Of a DNA stretch of 64,000 bases, positions 8,971 through 18,236 are shown in pieces. The notes beneath the pieces are model-generated. The model made no database searches and was not told the origin of the DNA. It saw only the letters and a list, made by a program, of their open reading frames with translations. Within the stretch, counting starts at the first letter, position 1. Every line of letters begins with the position of its first letter. This DNA comes from JAWVFM01 sp963843315 (GTDB taxonomy: Bacteria; Actinomycetota; Thermoleophilia; Solirubrobacterales; 70-9), in contig CAWJJU010000005.1 of assembly GCA_963843315.1 (NCBI GenBank), positions 62,001-126,000 on the forward strand, written 5' to 3'. The position numbers were made by a program, and so were the translations under genes.

Positions 8971-9357
8971 GTGAGGGTGCTTGCCGTCGACCATGGCGCC
9001 GCGCGCGCCGGCATCGCGATCAGCGACCCCACCGGGACGCTCGCGCGCCCGCTCGACGTCGTCGAGCCGCCCGAGCCTCGGGCGGTCGCGGCCCTCGTCG
9101 CCGAGCACGGCGCCGAGCGGGTGGTGGTGGGCCTGCCCGTCTCGCTCGACGGCGCCGAGCGCGCGCAGGCCGAGGCGGCGCGCGAGTTCGCCGCGCAGCT
9201 CGCGGCGCTGACCGACGCCCCCGTGGAGACCTACGACGAGCGCCTGACGACGCGGATGGCCGACGCATCGGGTCAGGCCGGTGCCCGTGCCCCGCGCGAT
9301 GCCATCGCGGCCGCCCACCTTCTGGAGTCCTATCTGCGCTCGATCGAGGCGGGCTGA
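8971..9357 (+). CDS. ruvX: RuvX/YqgF-family RNase H-like nuclease
   Basis: 128-residue member of the YqgF family, described as a Holliday-junction resolvase homologue and implicated in 16S rRNA 5' maturation in E. coli. It starts VRVLAVDHGAARAGIAISD, with the first catalytic Asp in the VDHG strand. It has VVVGLPVSLDG in the middle and a later acidic pair in YDERLTTRMA, and the C-terminal DAIAAAHLLESYL is typical. Start is GTG at 8971, one base after the alaS stop. Its TGA overlaps the mltG ATG. Confidence 0.92.
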   Translation: MRVLAVDHGAARAGIAISDPTGTLARPLDVVEPPEPRAVAALVAEHGAERVVVGLPVSLDGAERAQAEAAREFAAQLAALTDAPVETYDERLTTRMADASGQAGARAPRDAIAAAHLLESYLRSIEAG

Positions 9358-10765
9358 TGCCGGGCGACTGGTCGGACCCCTTCGCCGAGGACGAGAAGGC
9401 GATCGAGCGCGAGGAGCGCCGGCGCGAGCGCGAGGAGCGCCGGCGAAAGCGGCTCGGCGACCGCGTCCAGGAGGCCGAGGCCAAGCCGAGCGCGAGGTGC
9501 CCGAAGAGGAGGCGCCGGCTCCGGCCGCGCCCAAGCAGGCGCCGGCTCCGGCGGCGCCCGACCGCCCGCCCGCCCAGGACGGGCGGGTGAGCGAGGAGCA
9601 TGTCGCCATCCCGGCAGCGGCCTACAGGGGCGAGGATGCGCCCGAGATCGCGCCGCGCACCCCCTGGCACGCGCGCCGCCCGCCCAACCGCCCGCAGAGC
9701 GCAAAGGCCCGGCGCAGCTATCGCCGCCGCCGCCTCGCCCTCGTCTTGCTCCTGATCGTTCTGGTCGCGGTCGGCGGCTTCCTGACGCTGCTCTACCAGC
9801 CGTTCCACGGTGGCGGCTCCGGGCGGGTCGTCGTGAAGATCCCGCAGGGCGCGTCGGCTTCGCAGATCGCCGACGTCCTGTCGGAGAAGGGCGTCGTCTC
9901 CAGCTCCACGTTCTTCCGGCTGCGCCTCTCGATGTCGGGCGCCTCCAGCGACATCCAGGCGGGCACCTACACGCTCAAGCACGACATGAGCTACGGCGAC
10001 GCGATCGACGCTCTGGGGACGAAGCCCACGCCGATCAAGCCGAAGACCATCACCGTGACGATCCCCGAGGGTTACGACCGAACGCAGACGGCCGAGCTTC
10101 TGAAGCAGGACGGCGTGCAGGGCGACTACATGAAGGAGACCCAGAGCTACAAGGGCTTCGACCCGGCCAAGTACGGCGCGAAGGACCCCAACGACCTGGA
10201 GGGCTTCCTGTTTCCCGCGACGTACAAGCTCAAGCCCGGCGAGGACGCGCACGACCTGGTGGGCAAGCAGCTCCTCGCCTACCGGCAGAACATCCGGGGC
10301 ATCGACATGAAGTACGCGAAGTCGAAGAACCTCACGCCGTACGACGTGACGATCGTCGCCTCGATGATCGAGCGCGAGGCGGCCGACGACGCCGACCGTC
10401 CGAAGGTCGGGGAGGTCATCTACAACCGCCTCCACCAGGGGACGCCGCTCGGAATCGATGCGACGATCCGCTTCGTCCTCCACGACTACACGCACGCGCT
10501 CACCGAGTCGGACCTCGCCCTGGACTCGCCCTACAACACGCGCACGAACGCCGGCCTGCCTCCCGGCCCGATCTCAAACCCCGGGCTCGCCTCGCTCAAG
10601 GCGGCGGCCAATCCGGCCAAGGGCGCCTACCTCTACTACGTGACGAAGCCGGGCGCCTGCAACAGGCTCTCCTTCGCCAAGACGGAAGCCCAGTTCCAGG
10701 CGCTCGTCAACAAGTACAACGACGCCCGCGATGCAGCGGGCGGCAAGTCTCCAACCTCCTGCTGA
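9357..10765 (+). CDS. mltG: Endolytic murein transglycosylase MltG, one frameshift in linker
   Basis: YceG/MltG family membrane enzyme that cleaves nascent peptidoglycan strands and so sets glycan length. The N-terminus is a charged cytoplasmic region (Glu/Arg repeats), followed by an Ala/Pro-rich linker, a single transmembrane helix (LALVLLLIVLVAVGGFLTLL) and the extracytoplasmic YceG domain. The catalytic Glu is in ASMIEREAADD, and EGFLFPATY and YNTRTNAGLPPGPISNPG are family signatures. The ATG at 9357 shares a base with the ruvX stop, but the frame changes at about 9485, where one missing G restores AEAKAEREVPEEE. The break lies in the disordered tail, so the enzyme domain is intact. Confidence 0.9.
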
Positions 10766-10774
10766 TCCTCAGCA

Positions 10775-10780
10775 CATAAT
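10775..10780 (+). promoter_or_regulatory. Putative -10 element of aroE (leaderless type)
   Basis: CATAAT lies 7 bases before the ATG at 10788 in the short gap after mltG. It overlaps an earlier in-frame ATG at 10779 and therefore argues that translation starts at 10788. Confidence 0.4.
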
Positions 10781-10787
10781 GGGCCGT

Positions 10788-11606
10788 ATGCGGCGCCTCG
10801 CTGTCATCGGCCACCCGGTGGCGCACTCGCGCTCGCCGGCCATGCAGAACGCGGCCCTGGCCGACCTCGGCCTCGCCGGTGAATGGGCCTACGAGGCCCT
10901 CGACCTGGAGCCCGCGGAATTCGAGGGGCGCGTCCGCGCGCTGCCCGGCGAGGGCTTCGCCGGCGCGAACGTGACGGTCCCGCACAAGGTGGCGGCGCTC
11001 GCGCTCTGCGGCGAGGCGAGCGAGGCCGCGCAGGCCATCGGCGCGGCCAACACGCTCACCTTCGCCGGCGACGTGATTCGCGCCGACAACACCGACGCGG
11101 CGGGGCTGCTGGGCGCAATCGGCGACTCGCCCGCCGGCATGCGCGCGCTCGTGCTGGGCGCTGGAGGCTCGGCCCGGGCCGTGGTTTGGGCGTTGGTCAG
11201 CGAGGGTGCCGACGTCTCCGTCTGGAACCGGACCCCGGAGAGGGCGGAGCGGCTGACGAGCGAGCTGGGGGGGACCGCGCTGGGGAGCCGGGCGCCGGAG
11301 GCCGGCTACGAGCTGATCGTCAACTGCACCACGGTTGGAATGCCGGGCGGCGCAGATGGATCGATGCCGAGCCTCAAGCAACTTCCATTGCACGCCGATG
11401 CGCTTAAGGCAACACACCTGGTTGTGGACCTGGCGTATTCGAGCCTGGAGACCGACCTCGTGCGAGCTGCACGACAGCAGGGAGCGCGAGCGGTCGACGG
11501 ACTCGAGGTGCTGGTCCACCAGGGCGCTGCATCGCTTCGGATCTGGACCGGCGAGGAGCCTTCGCTGGAGGTCATGAGGCGGGCGGCCAGAGAAGCCCCA
11601 CGATGA
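10788..11606 (+). CDS. aroE: Shikimate dehydrogenase
   Basis: NADPH-dependent reduction of 3-dehydroshikimate to shikimate in aromatic amino-acid synthesis. About 272 residues. The substrate loop GHPVAHSRSPAMQNAAL, the catalytic Lys in NVTVPHKVAAL, the catalytic Asp in NTDAAG, the Rossmann loop LGAGGSARAV and the NRT motif of NADP-binding members are all visible. Start ATG 10788 is chosen because the protein then begins MRRLAVIGHPVAHS as in homologues and has a -10-like element at the right distance; ATG 10779 is an alternative. The stop overlaps the pilB start by ATGA, coupling a shikimate gene to the pilus operon. Confidence 0.93.
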   Translation: MRRLAVIGHPVAHSRSPAMQNAALADLGLAGEWAYEALDLEPAEFEGRVRALPGEGFAGANVTVPHKVAALALCGEASEAAQAIGAANTLTFAGDVIRADNTDAAGLLGAIGDSPAGMRALVLGAGGSARAVVWALVSEGADVSVWNRTPERAERLTSELGGTALGSRAPEAGYELIVNCTTVGMPGGADGSMPSLKQLPLHADALKATHLVVDLAYSSLETDLVRAARQQGARAVDGLEVLVHQGAASLRIWTGEEPSLEVMRRAAREAPR

Positions 11607-13402
11607 GCGACAGACGACCCGAATACCTGAAGCCCGTTCCCACCTCGGTGCCGACGGGTGCCGCCGCGGAGGCGGCGAAGCTCGAGGAGCCCCAGGGCAC
11701 CCTCGGTCTGACCCCGCCCCGGAGCCGTACCCACACCTCCAGCTTCGTGACCGACGTGATCGTCGAGCTGGGGTTCGCGAGCCGCGAGCGCGTGGACATG
11801 GTCGTCAACGAGGCCCGGGGCGCGGGCCGCTCCCCCGAGGCGCTGCTGATCGAGGAGGGCGTCATCGAGCCCGACCAGCTCGCGCAGGCGGTGGCCGAGC
11901 GCTACGGACTCGACCACATCGACCTGGCGGCCTTCAAGGTCGACATGGGCGCGGCGAACCTTCTTTCCAACGCGGCCGCGCGGCGCTATTCGGCGGTGCC
12001 GGTGGGCTACGCCGGCAAGGGCACGCTGCTCGTCGCCATGACCGACCCCGCCAACGTCCTCGCGATCGACGACATCAAGATGATCACGGGCCTCGACTGC
12101 AAGGTGGCGGTCGCCTCCGAGGAGGACATCGAGGAGCTCCTCAAGCAGCTCACCACGCTCGAGCATTCGGTCACCGACCTCATGGCCGAGGAGGACGCAG
12201 ACGACTACGAGTCCGAGGGGGAGGTCACGGACCTGCGCGAGTCCGCGGACGACGCGCCGGTCATCAAGCTCGTGCACTCCATTCTCGCCCAGGCCGTCAC
12301 CGAGGGCGCGTCGGACATCCACTTCGAGCCCGAGGAGGACGAGATGCGGGTGCGCTTCCGCGTCGACGGAGTTCTCTTCGAGGCCGCCCGGGTTCCCAGG
12401 CGCATGGTCGCCGGAGTCGTCTCGCGCATCAAGATCATGAGCGAGCTGGACATCGCCGAGAAGCGGGTTCCCCAGGACGGCCGCGTCGGGATCGCCATCG
12501 ACGGCAATCCCGTCGACATGCGCGTCGTGACGCTGCCGACCCAGCGCGGTGAGGGGGCGACGATCCGCATCCTGGACAAGAACCAGGCGCTCCGCACCCT
12601 CGACGAGCTCGGCATGGACGGCTCGGGGCGTGAGGCCTTCAGCCGCTCCTTCAACCAGCCCCACGGGTGCGTGCTCGTCACCGGGCCGACCGGCTCGGGC
12701 AAGTCGACCACCCTCTACGCGGCGCTCGGTGAGCTCGACTCGGTCCAGCAGAACGTGATCACCATCGAGGATCCGGTCGAGTACCGGATCGACGGGATCA
12801 ACCAGATCAACGTCAACCCCAAGGCGGGCCTGAGCTTCGCGACGGGCCTGAGGTCGATCCTGCGCTCGGACCCCGACATCATCATGGTCGGCGAGATCCG
12901 CGACGCCGAGACGGCGCGAATCGCCATCGAGGCCGCCCTCACCGGCCACATGGTCCTCTCGACCCTCCACACGAACAACGCCCCGGGGTCGATCGTCCGC
13001 CTCTCGAAGATGGGGATCGAGACCTTCCTGACGGCGTCGGCGCTCGAGGCCGTGGTGGCCCAGCGCCTGGCCCGAAAGCTATGCCAGCACTGCAAGAAGC
13101 GCACGGTCGTGTCGAAGAATGCCCTCACCGAGGCCGGATTCCGCGTTGGGGCCGACCTCGAGGCCTACGAGCCGGTCGGCTGCAGCCGCTGCAACCGCAC
13201 GGGCTACCGTGGTCGCGTCGGGCTCTTCTCCGTGATGACGATGAGCGAGGCCGTGAAGGAGCTCACCGTCGAGGGCGCCGCCGAGGCGGAGATCACCGCC
13301 GTGGCGCGCTCGGAGGGCATGCTCTCGCTGCGCGAGGACGGCCTCATCAAGGTGCGCGACGGCATCACCTCGATCTCCGAGGTCGCGCGGGTGAGCGCGT
13401 AG
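11603..13402 (+). CDS. pilB: Type IV pilus assembly ATPase PilB
   Basis: Hexameric cytoplasmic ATPase that drives pilus extension (GspE/PilB family), 599 residues. An N-terminal GspE-N (MshEN) domain spans about residues 50-200. The motor core holds Walker A GPTGSGKSTTLYAAL (about 361), the Asp box IEDPVEYRIDG, Walker B DPDIIMVGEIRD and the His box LSTLHTNNAPGS. A tetracysteine zinc site (CQHC at about 494 and CSRCNRTGYRGR at about 530) is diagnostic for extension ATPases. MshEN domains can bind cyclic-di-GMP, which would match the riboswitch before the pilin gene, but I did not verify the binding motif. Confidence 0.95.
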   Translation: MSDRRPEYLKPVPTSVPTGAAAEAAKLEEPQGTLGLTPPRSRTHTSSFVTDVIVELGFASRERVDMVVNEARGAGRSPEALLIEEGVIEPDQLAQAVAERYGLDHIDLAAFKVDMGAANLLSNAAARRYSAVPVGYAGKGTLLVAMTDPANVLAIDDIKMITGLDCKVAVASEEDIEELLKQLTTLEHSVTDLMAEEDADDYESEGEVTDLRESADDAPVIKLVHSILAQAVTEGASDIHFEPEEDEMRVRFRVDGVLFEAARVPRRMVAGVVSRIKIMSELDIAEKRVPQDGRVGIAIDGNPVDMRVVTLPTQRGEGATIRILDKNQALRTLDELGMDGSGREAFSRSFNQPHGCVLVTGPTGSGKSTTLYAALGELDSVQQNVITIEDPVEYRIDGINQINVNPKAGLSFATGLRSILRSDPDIIMVGEIRDAETARIAIEAALTGHMVLSTLHTNNAPGSIVRLSKMGIETFLTASALEAVVAQRLARKLCQHCKKRTVVSKNALTEAGFRVGADLEAYEPVGCSRCNRTGYRGRVGLFSVMTMSEAVKELTVEGAAEAEITAVARSEGMLSLREDGLIKVRDGITSISEVARVSA

Positions 13403-13463
13403 GCATTCGCGCCCAGTTCAGACGCGCTCTGGGCACAAACGGGCGTTGATCAGGCACTGAAGG

Positions 13464-13479
13464 GCCGCCATCGTGGCGG
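13464..13479 (+). terminator. Weak hairpin after pilB
   Basis: CCGCCA and TGGCGG pair around a three-base loop, within a larger interval bounded by AACGGGC and GCCCGTT and followed by CTTT. It may be a partial terminator after pilB. It overlaps the GTG candidate start of the next gene. Confidence 0.25.
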
Positions 13480-14427
13480 TCATGCCCGTTCTTTCGCAAA
13501 CTGCGCTCGGAAAGCGAACGCTACTTGCAGGAGAACGCCGGGAAGTCGGGTTGGCCCAGCTCGCCACTCGACAGTGGGGAGTCGTCGCAAGGTGGCAGTT
13601 GCTGGCGATGGGCTGGAAGGGGGCGGCCGTAACCCGCTGGATTCAGGCGGGCAAGTTCATTCGAATCTACTCAGGCGTATACGCGGTCGGGCATGCGGGC
13701 CTTTCGACCCAGGCACGGCTGCTCGCCGCGGTCCTCTACGCCGGCCCAGGCGCGGCGCTCAGCCATGCAACCGCCGCATGGTGGAGAGGATTTCTCCAAC
13801 GCGAGCCGCCAACGATCCACATCACCACCCCGCGACGGGTTTGCTCACTGAAGTCACTCCGCGCGCACCACCATCCCAACCCGCGGAGAACGCTCCACAG
13901 AGGCCTGCCGGTCACCACACCCGGCCAAACCCTCCTCGACCTGGCAGCCACCGAGTCAACCCGCACCCTCCGAGCCGCAATTGGCGAGGCGGACCACCTC
14001 CACCTCCTGTCCCTCACTGAAATCAACAATCTCCGAGGCCACGGCAAGCGAGGTTCAGCCGCTCTGGCAAGAGCCCTCGCGACGCACCTGCCCCAGTACG
14101 CCCAAACCCGCAGCGAGCTCGAGCGCCGCTTCTTGGATCTCTGCAGTCGCCACGGGCTTCCCATCCCGGAGGTCAACGTCCGGATAGCCGGCTACGAGGT
14201 GGACGCCCTGTGGCGCGCCCAACGCCTGATCGTGGAGCTGGACGGTGCCCAAGATCACGCGGGCCCAGCGGCCATGGAGCGCGACAGACGCAAGGACCTG
14301 GCGCTCCGAGCCCGAGGGCTACCTCCTTCACCGATATTCATGGATTCAGGTGGTCGACGCCCACGCAGCCGTGGCGAGCGACGTCAGAACGGCGCTTCAC
14401 GCGCGCACCGCGCCCATCCGCCGCTAA
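13473..14427 (+). CDS. AbiEi-like / DUF559 domain protein, frameshifted near the C-terminus
   Basis: The N-terminal part (about residues 20-100) resembles the AbiEi-type winged-helix antitoxin domain (LATRQWGVVARWQLLAMGW, GVYAVGH, LSHATAAWW). The C-terminal part (about 215-318) is DUF559-like, of the very-short-patch-repair endonuclease fold (RSELERRFLDLCSRHGLP, VDALWRAQRLIVELDG). After ARG the frame shifts by one base at about 14315 to continue GYLLHRYSWIQVVDAHA, which restores the usual ending. Codon use is less GC-biased than its neighbours, and it interrupts the pilB-pilT string, so it is likely an insertion by transfer. Start is GTG 13473 or ATG 13482. Function is unknown; such genes are scattered through actinobacterial genomes. 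Confidence 0.7.
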
Positions 14428-14448
14428 AGCGACAGCGCCCATCCGACG

Positions 14449-15576
14449 ATGAATGCAGCGATGAGTTTCGATTTCGGTTCGGTGCTCTCGAAGGTCATCG
14501 AGGGCAAGGCATCAGACCTGCATCTCTCGCCGGGGTTCCCCCCGGCGCTTCGCCTGCAGGGCAAGATCGTCCCGCTCGAGGGCTATCCGAAGCTGATGCC
14601 GCAGGAGACGCGGGACATCGTCTACTCCATCCTGAACGACGCCCAGCGCAAGAAGTTCGAGAACAACCAGCAGCTCGACTTCGCCTACGCCGTCCCGGGC
14701 GTGGCACGGTTCCGCGTCAACGTCTTCTTCCAGCGCGGCTCGATCTCCGCGGCCTTCCGCCAGATCCCCCACGAGATCGCGTCGCTCGAGTCGCTCGGCC
14801 TGCCGCCCGTCCTGTCGGAATTCGCACGCAAGCCGCGTGGGTTCGTGCTGTTCACCGGCCCCACCGGCTCGGGCAAGTCGACCTCGCTCGCGTCGCTGGT
14901 CGATCTGATCAACGAGGAGCGCGAGGAGCACATCCTCACGATCGAGGACCCGATCGAGTTCCTGCACTCCCACAAGAAGTGCATCGTCAACCAGCGCGAG
15001 GTCGGAGCCGATGCCCCGGACTTCGCCCTGGCGCTTCGCGCCGCCCTGCGCGAGGACCCCGACGTGATCCTCGTCGGCGAGATGCGCGACCTCGAGACGA
15101 TCTCCACGGCGTTGACCGCCGCCGAGACCGGGCACCTCGTCTTCGCCACCCTTCATACGCAGTCGACGGCCCAGACGGTCGACCGCATCATCGACGTCTT
15201 CCCGCCGCACCAGCAGCAGCAGGTGCGGATGCAGCTTTCGATCGCGCTCCAGGGCATCGTCACCCAGCAGCTGATCCGGACTGCCGACGGCACGGGCCGC
15301 GTGTGCGCATGCGAGGTGCTCGTGCCCACGCCGGCGATCCGCAACCTGATCCGCGAGGGCAAGACCCACCAGATCTACTCGGCGCTTCAGACGTCCGGGG
15401 CGCTCGGCATGCAGACGATGGACTCGCACCTCGCCCAGCTCGTGCGCCAGGGCCGAATCACCTCCCAGATCGCCCAGTCGCGCGCCTCCGTGCCCGAGGA
15501 GCTCGCCCGCCTGCTTGCGGGCGGCATGGGCGGCAACGGCGCTTACAACACGCCCGCCCCGGCCGGCATGAGGTAG
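14449..15576 (+). CDS. pilT: Type IV pilus retraction ATPase PilT
   Basis: 375-residue hexameric ATPase that powers pilus retraction and twitching motility. It has the PilT N-terminal PAS-like part (KASDLHLSPGFPPALRLQG), Walker A GPTGSGKSTSLASL (about residue 136), Asp box IEDPIEFLH, Walker B DPDVILVGEMRDLET, His box TLHTQSTAQTVDRI and the late AIRNLIREGKTHQIYS signature of retraction ATPases. It lacks the tetracysteine zinc site seen in PilB. Start is ATG 14449, with ATG 14461 possible. Its presence means that the pili encoded here are probably dynamic. Confidence 0.94.
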   Translation: MNAAMSFDFGSVLSKVIEGKASDLHLSPGFPPALRLQGKIVPLEGYPKLMPQETRDIVYSILNDAQRKKFENNQQLDFAYAVPGVARFRVNVFFQRGSISAAFRQIPHEIASLESLGLPPVLSEFARKPRGFVLFTGPTGSGKSTSLASLVDLINEEREEHILTIEDPIEFLHSHKKCIVNQREVGADAPDFALALRAALREDPDVILVGEMRDLETISTALTAAETGHLVFATLHTQSTAQTVDRIIDVFPPHQQQQVRMQLSIALQGIVTQQLIRTADGTGRVCACEVLVPTPAIRNLIREGKTHQIYSALQTSGALGMQTMDSHLAQLVRQGRITSQIAQSRASVPEELARLLAGGMGGNGAYNTPAPAGMR

Positions 15577-15586
15577 GCCGGGCGCC

Positions 15587-16820
15587 GTGAGCACGTTCGC
15601 CTTCAGAGCCGTCGACGTCGCCGGGATTCCCTCCCGCGGCCAGGTGGAGGCACCGACCAAGGCGGAGGTCGCCGAGCAGCTGCGCTCCCGCGGGCTGATC
15701 GTCCTCGACGTCTCAGAGCGCCACGAGGCGTTCAAGATCGAGAGCATCTTCCAGCGCTTCAAGAGCGTCGATCACCGCAACCTCGCCGTCTTCTCACGCC
15801 AGTTCGCGACGCTCGTCGCCTCGGGCATGCCGCTGCTGCGGTCGCTCTACACGCTGGAGGACCAGACCGAGGACGAGATGCTCATCCCGGCCATCGCCGC
15901 GGTCCGCTCCGACGTGGAGGCCGGCTCGTCGCTGCATCAGGCCATGGAGCGCCAGCCGGGGGCCTTCGATCCGCTCTACCGCTCGATGGTGCGAGCCGGT
16001 GAGGAGTCCGGAAAGCTCGAGGAGGCCCTGGACAGGGTCGCCTACCAGCTGGAGAAGCTCGACGCGCTGCGCCGCCAGGTCAAGTCGGCGATGGTCTATC
16101 CGGCCGTGGTCTTCGCCGTGGCGCTGCTCGTGATGCTCGCGATCTGCGCGTTCGTGGTCCCGGTCTTCGTGAACATCTTCAACGAGCTGGCCGCGGAGAA
16201 CCCGACCGTGAGCTCGAGCCTGCCGGCGATGACGCAGGTGACGGTGACCGGTCTCGGACGTCGTCACGAAGAAGTTCTATTTCCTGATCCCGGGCGTCGC
16301 CGTGCTCTCGTACCTCTTCCTTCGCTGGAAGAAGACCGACAAGGGCCGCAACCTCTGGGATCGCTTCAAGCTGCGCTTCCCGAAGATCGGGGACGTCGTG
16401 CGCAAGGTCGCGCTCGCCCGCTGGTCGCGCACCTTCTCCGGCTCGATCTCCTCGGGCGTGCCGATCCTCCAGGCCATCGAGATCTCCGGCATCACCGCAG
16501 GCAACTCGATCGTGGCCGAGGCCATGGACGACGTCTACGACTCCGTCAAGAAGGGCGGCTCGATCGCAAAGCCGCTCAGCGAGCATCCGGTCTTCCCGCC
16601 CATGGTCTCCCACATGGTCAGCGTGGGCGAGGAATCGGGCCAGCTCGAGCTCATGCTGTCGAAGATCGCCGACTTCTACGAGGCCGAGGTCGACGCGAAG
16701 GTCAAGGCGCTCACGTCGCTGATCGAGCCCATCATGATCGTCGTCATCGGCGCCATGGTCGGCTTCATCGTCATCTCGATGTACCTGCCGATCTTCAGCA
16801 TCTACAACAACATTCGCTGA
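15587..16820 (+). CDS. pilC: Type IV pilus inner-membrane platform protein PilC, one frameshift
   Basis: GspF/PilC family polytopic protein on which PilB and PilT act. Two T2SSF domains are visible. The first is at about residues 60-185 (FSRQFATLVASGMPLLRSL, GEESGKLEEALDRVAYQLEK), followed by a hydrophobic segment. The second, in another frame, contains ARWSRTFSGSISSGVPILQA and GEESGQLELMLSKIADFYE with the last membrane helix. The frame changes at about 16252, where removing one base gives VTVSDVVTKKFYFLIPG. Both halves are well conserved, so this is probably a sequence error. The gene ends 20 bases from the convergent antiporter gene. Confidence 0.9.
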
Positions 16821-16834
16821 GCCGCGCCTGCGGC
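16821..16834 (+). terminator. Possible bidirectional terminator between pilC and the antiporter gene
   Basis: GCCGC and GCGGC pair around a GCCT loop in the 20-base gap between two convergent genes. There is no U tract, so it is only a weak candidate. Confidence 0.3.
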
Positions 16835-16840
16835 GCCCGC

Positions 16841-17893
16841 CTACTCGAACCAGGCCACCGTGGCCACGATCACGAAGAGCGTCACGAGCGCCGAGCCCTC
16901 GTAGGCGCGCGCCTCGCCGTCGCCTGTGATCTGCCAGATGGCGATGGCGGCCAGGGCGATGCTCGCGATATAGACCGGCGGAAGGACGAACGTGAGCGGC
17001 GTCGCGAAGAAGAACGAGACCAGGATGAGCGCGGGGAAGAGGAACACCGCGATCTGCGAGACCGAGTTCTTGACCACCGAGACGGCCAGATCCATCTCGC
17101 CCTTGGACGCGAGTATGAGGGCGGTGGTGTTCTCAACGGCGTTGCCCGCGATGGCGACGATCACGAGGCCCGCGAACGCGCGAGAGATGCCGAGCGAGTC
17201 GATCGCCGGACCGAGCGCCGCGATGAACCAATCGGAGACGAACGCGGCGCCCGCGCCGGCCGCCGCGAGCAGCCCGACGGCAGTCCTCAGCGACAGGCCC
17301 GCGCCGGCGCCCGGCTTGGGGTCCGCGGCGTTGTCGGCCTTCAGATACGACAGCAGCCAGGTCACATAGACGAACAACAGGCAGATGGCCGCGACCGCCG
17401 AGATCGCCTTGGCGTGACTGGCCGAGGCGTCGCTCGAGGAGTTCGCCACGCCCAGGATCACGATCACGAACACGGCGAGCATCAGCAGGGTCATGGTGTC
17501 GTTCGGCAGCCGCTGGGCGAAGCGCATCACGCCGTCGCGGCTCGACCGGGCTCCGACGACGATGGTGAGGCCCAGAACGAGCAGCCCGTTGGCCAGAAGC
17601 GAGCCGATCAGCGACGTCTGGGCGATCAGGACCTCGCCCGCGTTCAGCGCGAAGAGCACGACGAAGAACTCGGGCAGGTTGCCGAGCGTGGACTGGAGCA
17701 CGCCGGTCACACCCGGCCCGAAGCGCTCGCCCACGGCCTCGGTGGCGAACGCGACCACGTAGGCGAGACCCGCGAGCGCGATGCCCGCGACCACGAACGC
17801 GGCCACCGCCGGCGCGTCGGCGTAGTGCATCGCGCCCGCCACGGCGCTGAGAACCGCGATGCCGGCGGTCAGGTGGGTCCGTCGAGCCGTCAC
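16841..17893 (-). CDS. Ca2+/cation:H+ antiporter (CaCA superfamily, CAX type)
   Basis: 350-residue integral membrane protein with about 11 hydrophobic segments. The two inverted alpha-repeats each carry the acidic cation-binding motif: GNLPEFFV in the first half and GNAVENTTAL in the second. This is the calcium/proton exchanger signature, so it probably exports Ca2+ using the proton gradient. It sits reverse-oriented between pilC and the pilin gene, with its own start facing the pilin regulatory region. There is no sign that it belongs to pilus biogenesis, although type IV pilus function is calcium-dependent in some bacteria. GTG start at 17893. Confidence 0.88.
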   Translation of the reverse strand: MTARRTHLTAGIAVLSAVAGAMHYADAPAVAAFVVAGIALAGLAYVVAFATEAVGERFGPGVTGVLQSTLGNLPEFFVVLFALNAGEVLIAQTSLIGSLLANGLLVLGLTIVVGARSSRDGVMRFAQRLPNDTMTLLMLAVFVIVILGVANSSSDASASHAKAISAVAAICLLFVYVTWLLSYLKADNAADPKPGAGAGLSLRTAVGLLAAAGAGAAFVSDWFIAALGPAIDSLGISRAFAGLVIVAIAGNAVENTTALILASKGEMDLAVSVVKNSVSQIAVFLFPALILVSFFFATPLTFVLPPVYIASIALAAIAIWQITGDGEARAYEGSALVTLFVIVATVAWFE

Positions 17894-17900
17894 GCGGTGG

Positions 17901-17906
17901 AGCCTA
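17901..17906 (-). promoter_or_regulatory. Putative -10 element of the antiporter gene (leaderless type)
   Basis: On the reverse strand TAGGCT ends 7 bases before the GTG start at 17893 and there is no Shine-Dalgarno sequence between them. The same spacing occurs at other unit-leading genes here. Confidence 0.35.
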
Positions 17907-18097
17907 TGGGGAGCGGTGGCGGTGGGAGGCGGATCCCCGCTTGGACGAATCGCAAGGAATCGTCCGCGGTCGCTCGCAAGGCCTCCTCGAACGAGGTTTT
18001 CACAGGTTCTGCCCGTCCGAACAGCTTTCGCGTGCGTCTCTGGCCCTCGAACTGGGGGGAGGACCCTAGACGGATGGCTGCAGCCCCCACCCGCGGC

Positions 18098-18124
18098 TAA
18101 AGGTCCCCCGGGGAACGCCGATAG
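18098..18124 (+). promoter_or_regulatory. Sigma-28 (FliA/WhiG/SigD-type) promoter of the pilin gene
   Basis: TAAA (18098-18101), a 15-base spacer and GCCGATAG (18117-18124) match the sigma-28 family consensus TAAA-N15-GCCGATAA at 11 of 12 positions. The predicted transcription start, about 7 bases downstream near 18131, falls just before the riboswitch aptamer at 18141. The position, immediately upstream of a structured leader of a surface-filament gene, strengthens the call. The sigma factor itself is not in this window. Confidence 0.65.
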
Positions 18125-18140
18125 ATCGAGCGTAAGAAGT

Positions 18141-18236
18141 GCCAGTGCCCTGGCGTTAACGGCAAACCCGTCGAGAGGCGGGGACGCAAAGCCACGGGGC
18201 TCGGAAGAGTCAGCCGAGTTGCCGCCGGGTCACCAA
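18141..18236 (+). promoter_or_regulatory. Cyclic-di-GMP-I riboswitch (GEMM-I) in the pilin leader
   Basis: The conserved core GGCAAACC at 18161 and GGGACGCAAAGCC at 18181 flank a stem (CCCGTC/GGCGGG) capped by a GAGA GNRA tetraloop. A third stem pairs CTCGG (18200-18204) with CCGAG (18214-18218). The closing stem pairs GTGCCC (18145-18150) with GGG-T-CAC (18227-18233, one bulged T). This is the GEMM-I architecture that senses cyclic-di-GMP. A minority of such aptamers (GEMM-Ib) prefer 3',3'-cGAMP, and I cannot settle this without an alignment. It lies 70 bases upstream of the pilin start, in its sense orientation. Confidence 0.88.

Noticed and set aside
17943..17965. GGACGA/TCGTCC inverted repeat before the antiporter gene
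   Set aside because: Only six paired bases with an 11-base interior in very G+C-rich DNA; could be chance, and no link to a regulator is visible.
16260..18100. Long open frame continuing from the pilC start past the antiporter gene
   Set aside because: After the frame break it has shadow composition and crosses the opposite-strand antiporter gene; the true PilC C-terminus is in another frame ending at 16820.
18141..18236. Reading the pilin leader as protein coding
   Set aside because: An in-frame extension of the pilin gene exists, but the conserved riboswitch core, the Shine-Dalgarno before 18306 and the prepilin leader show that this stretch is untranslated.
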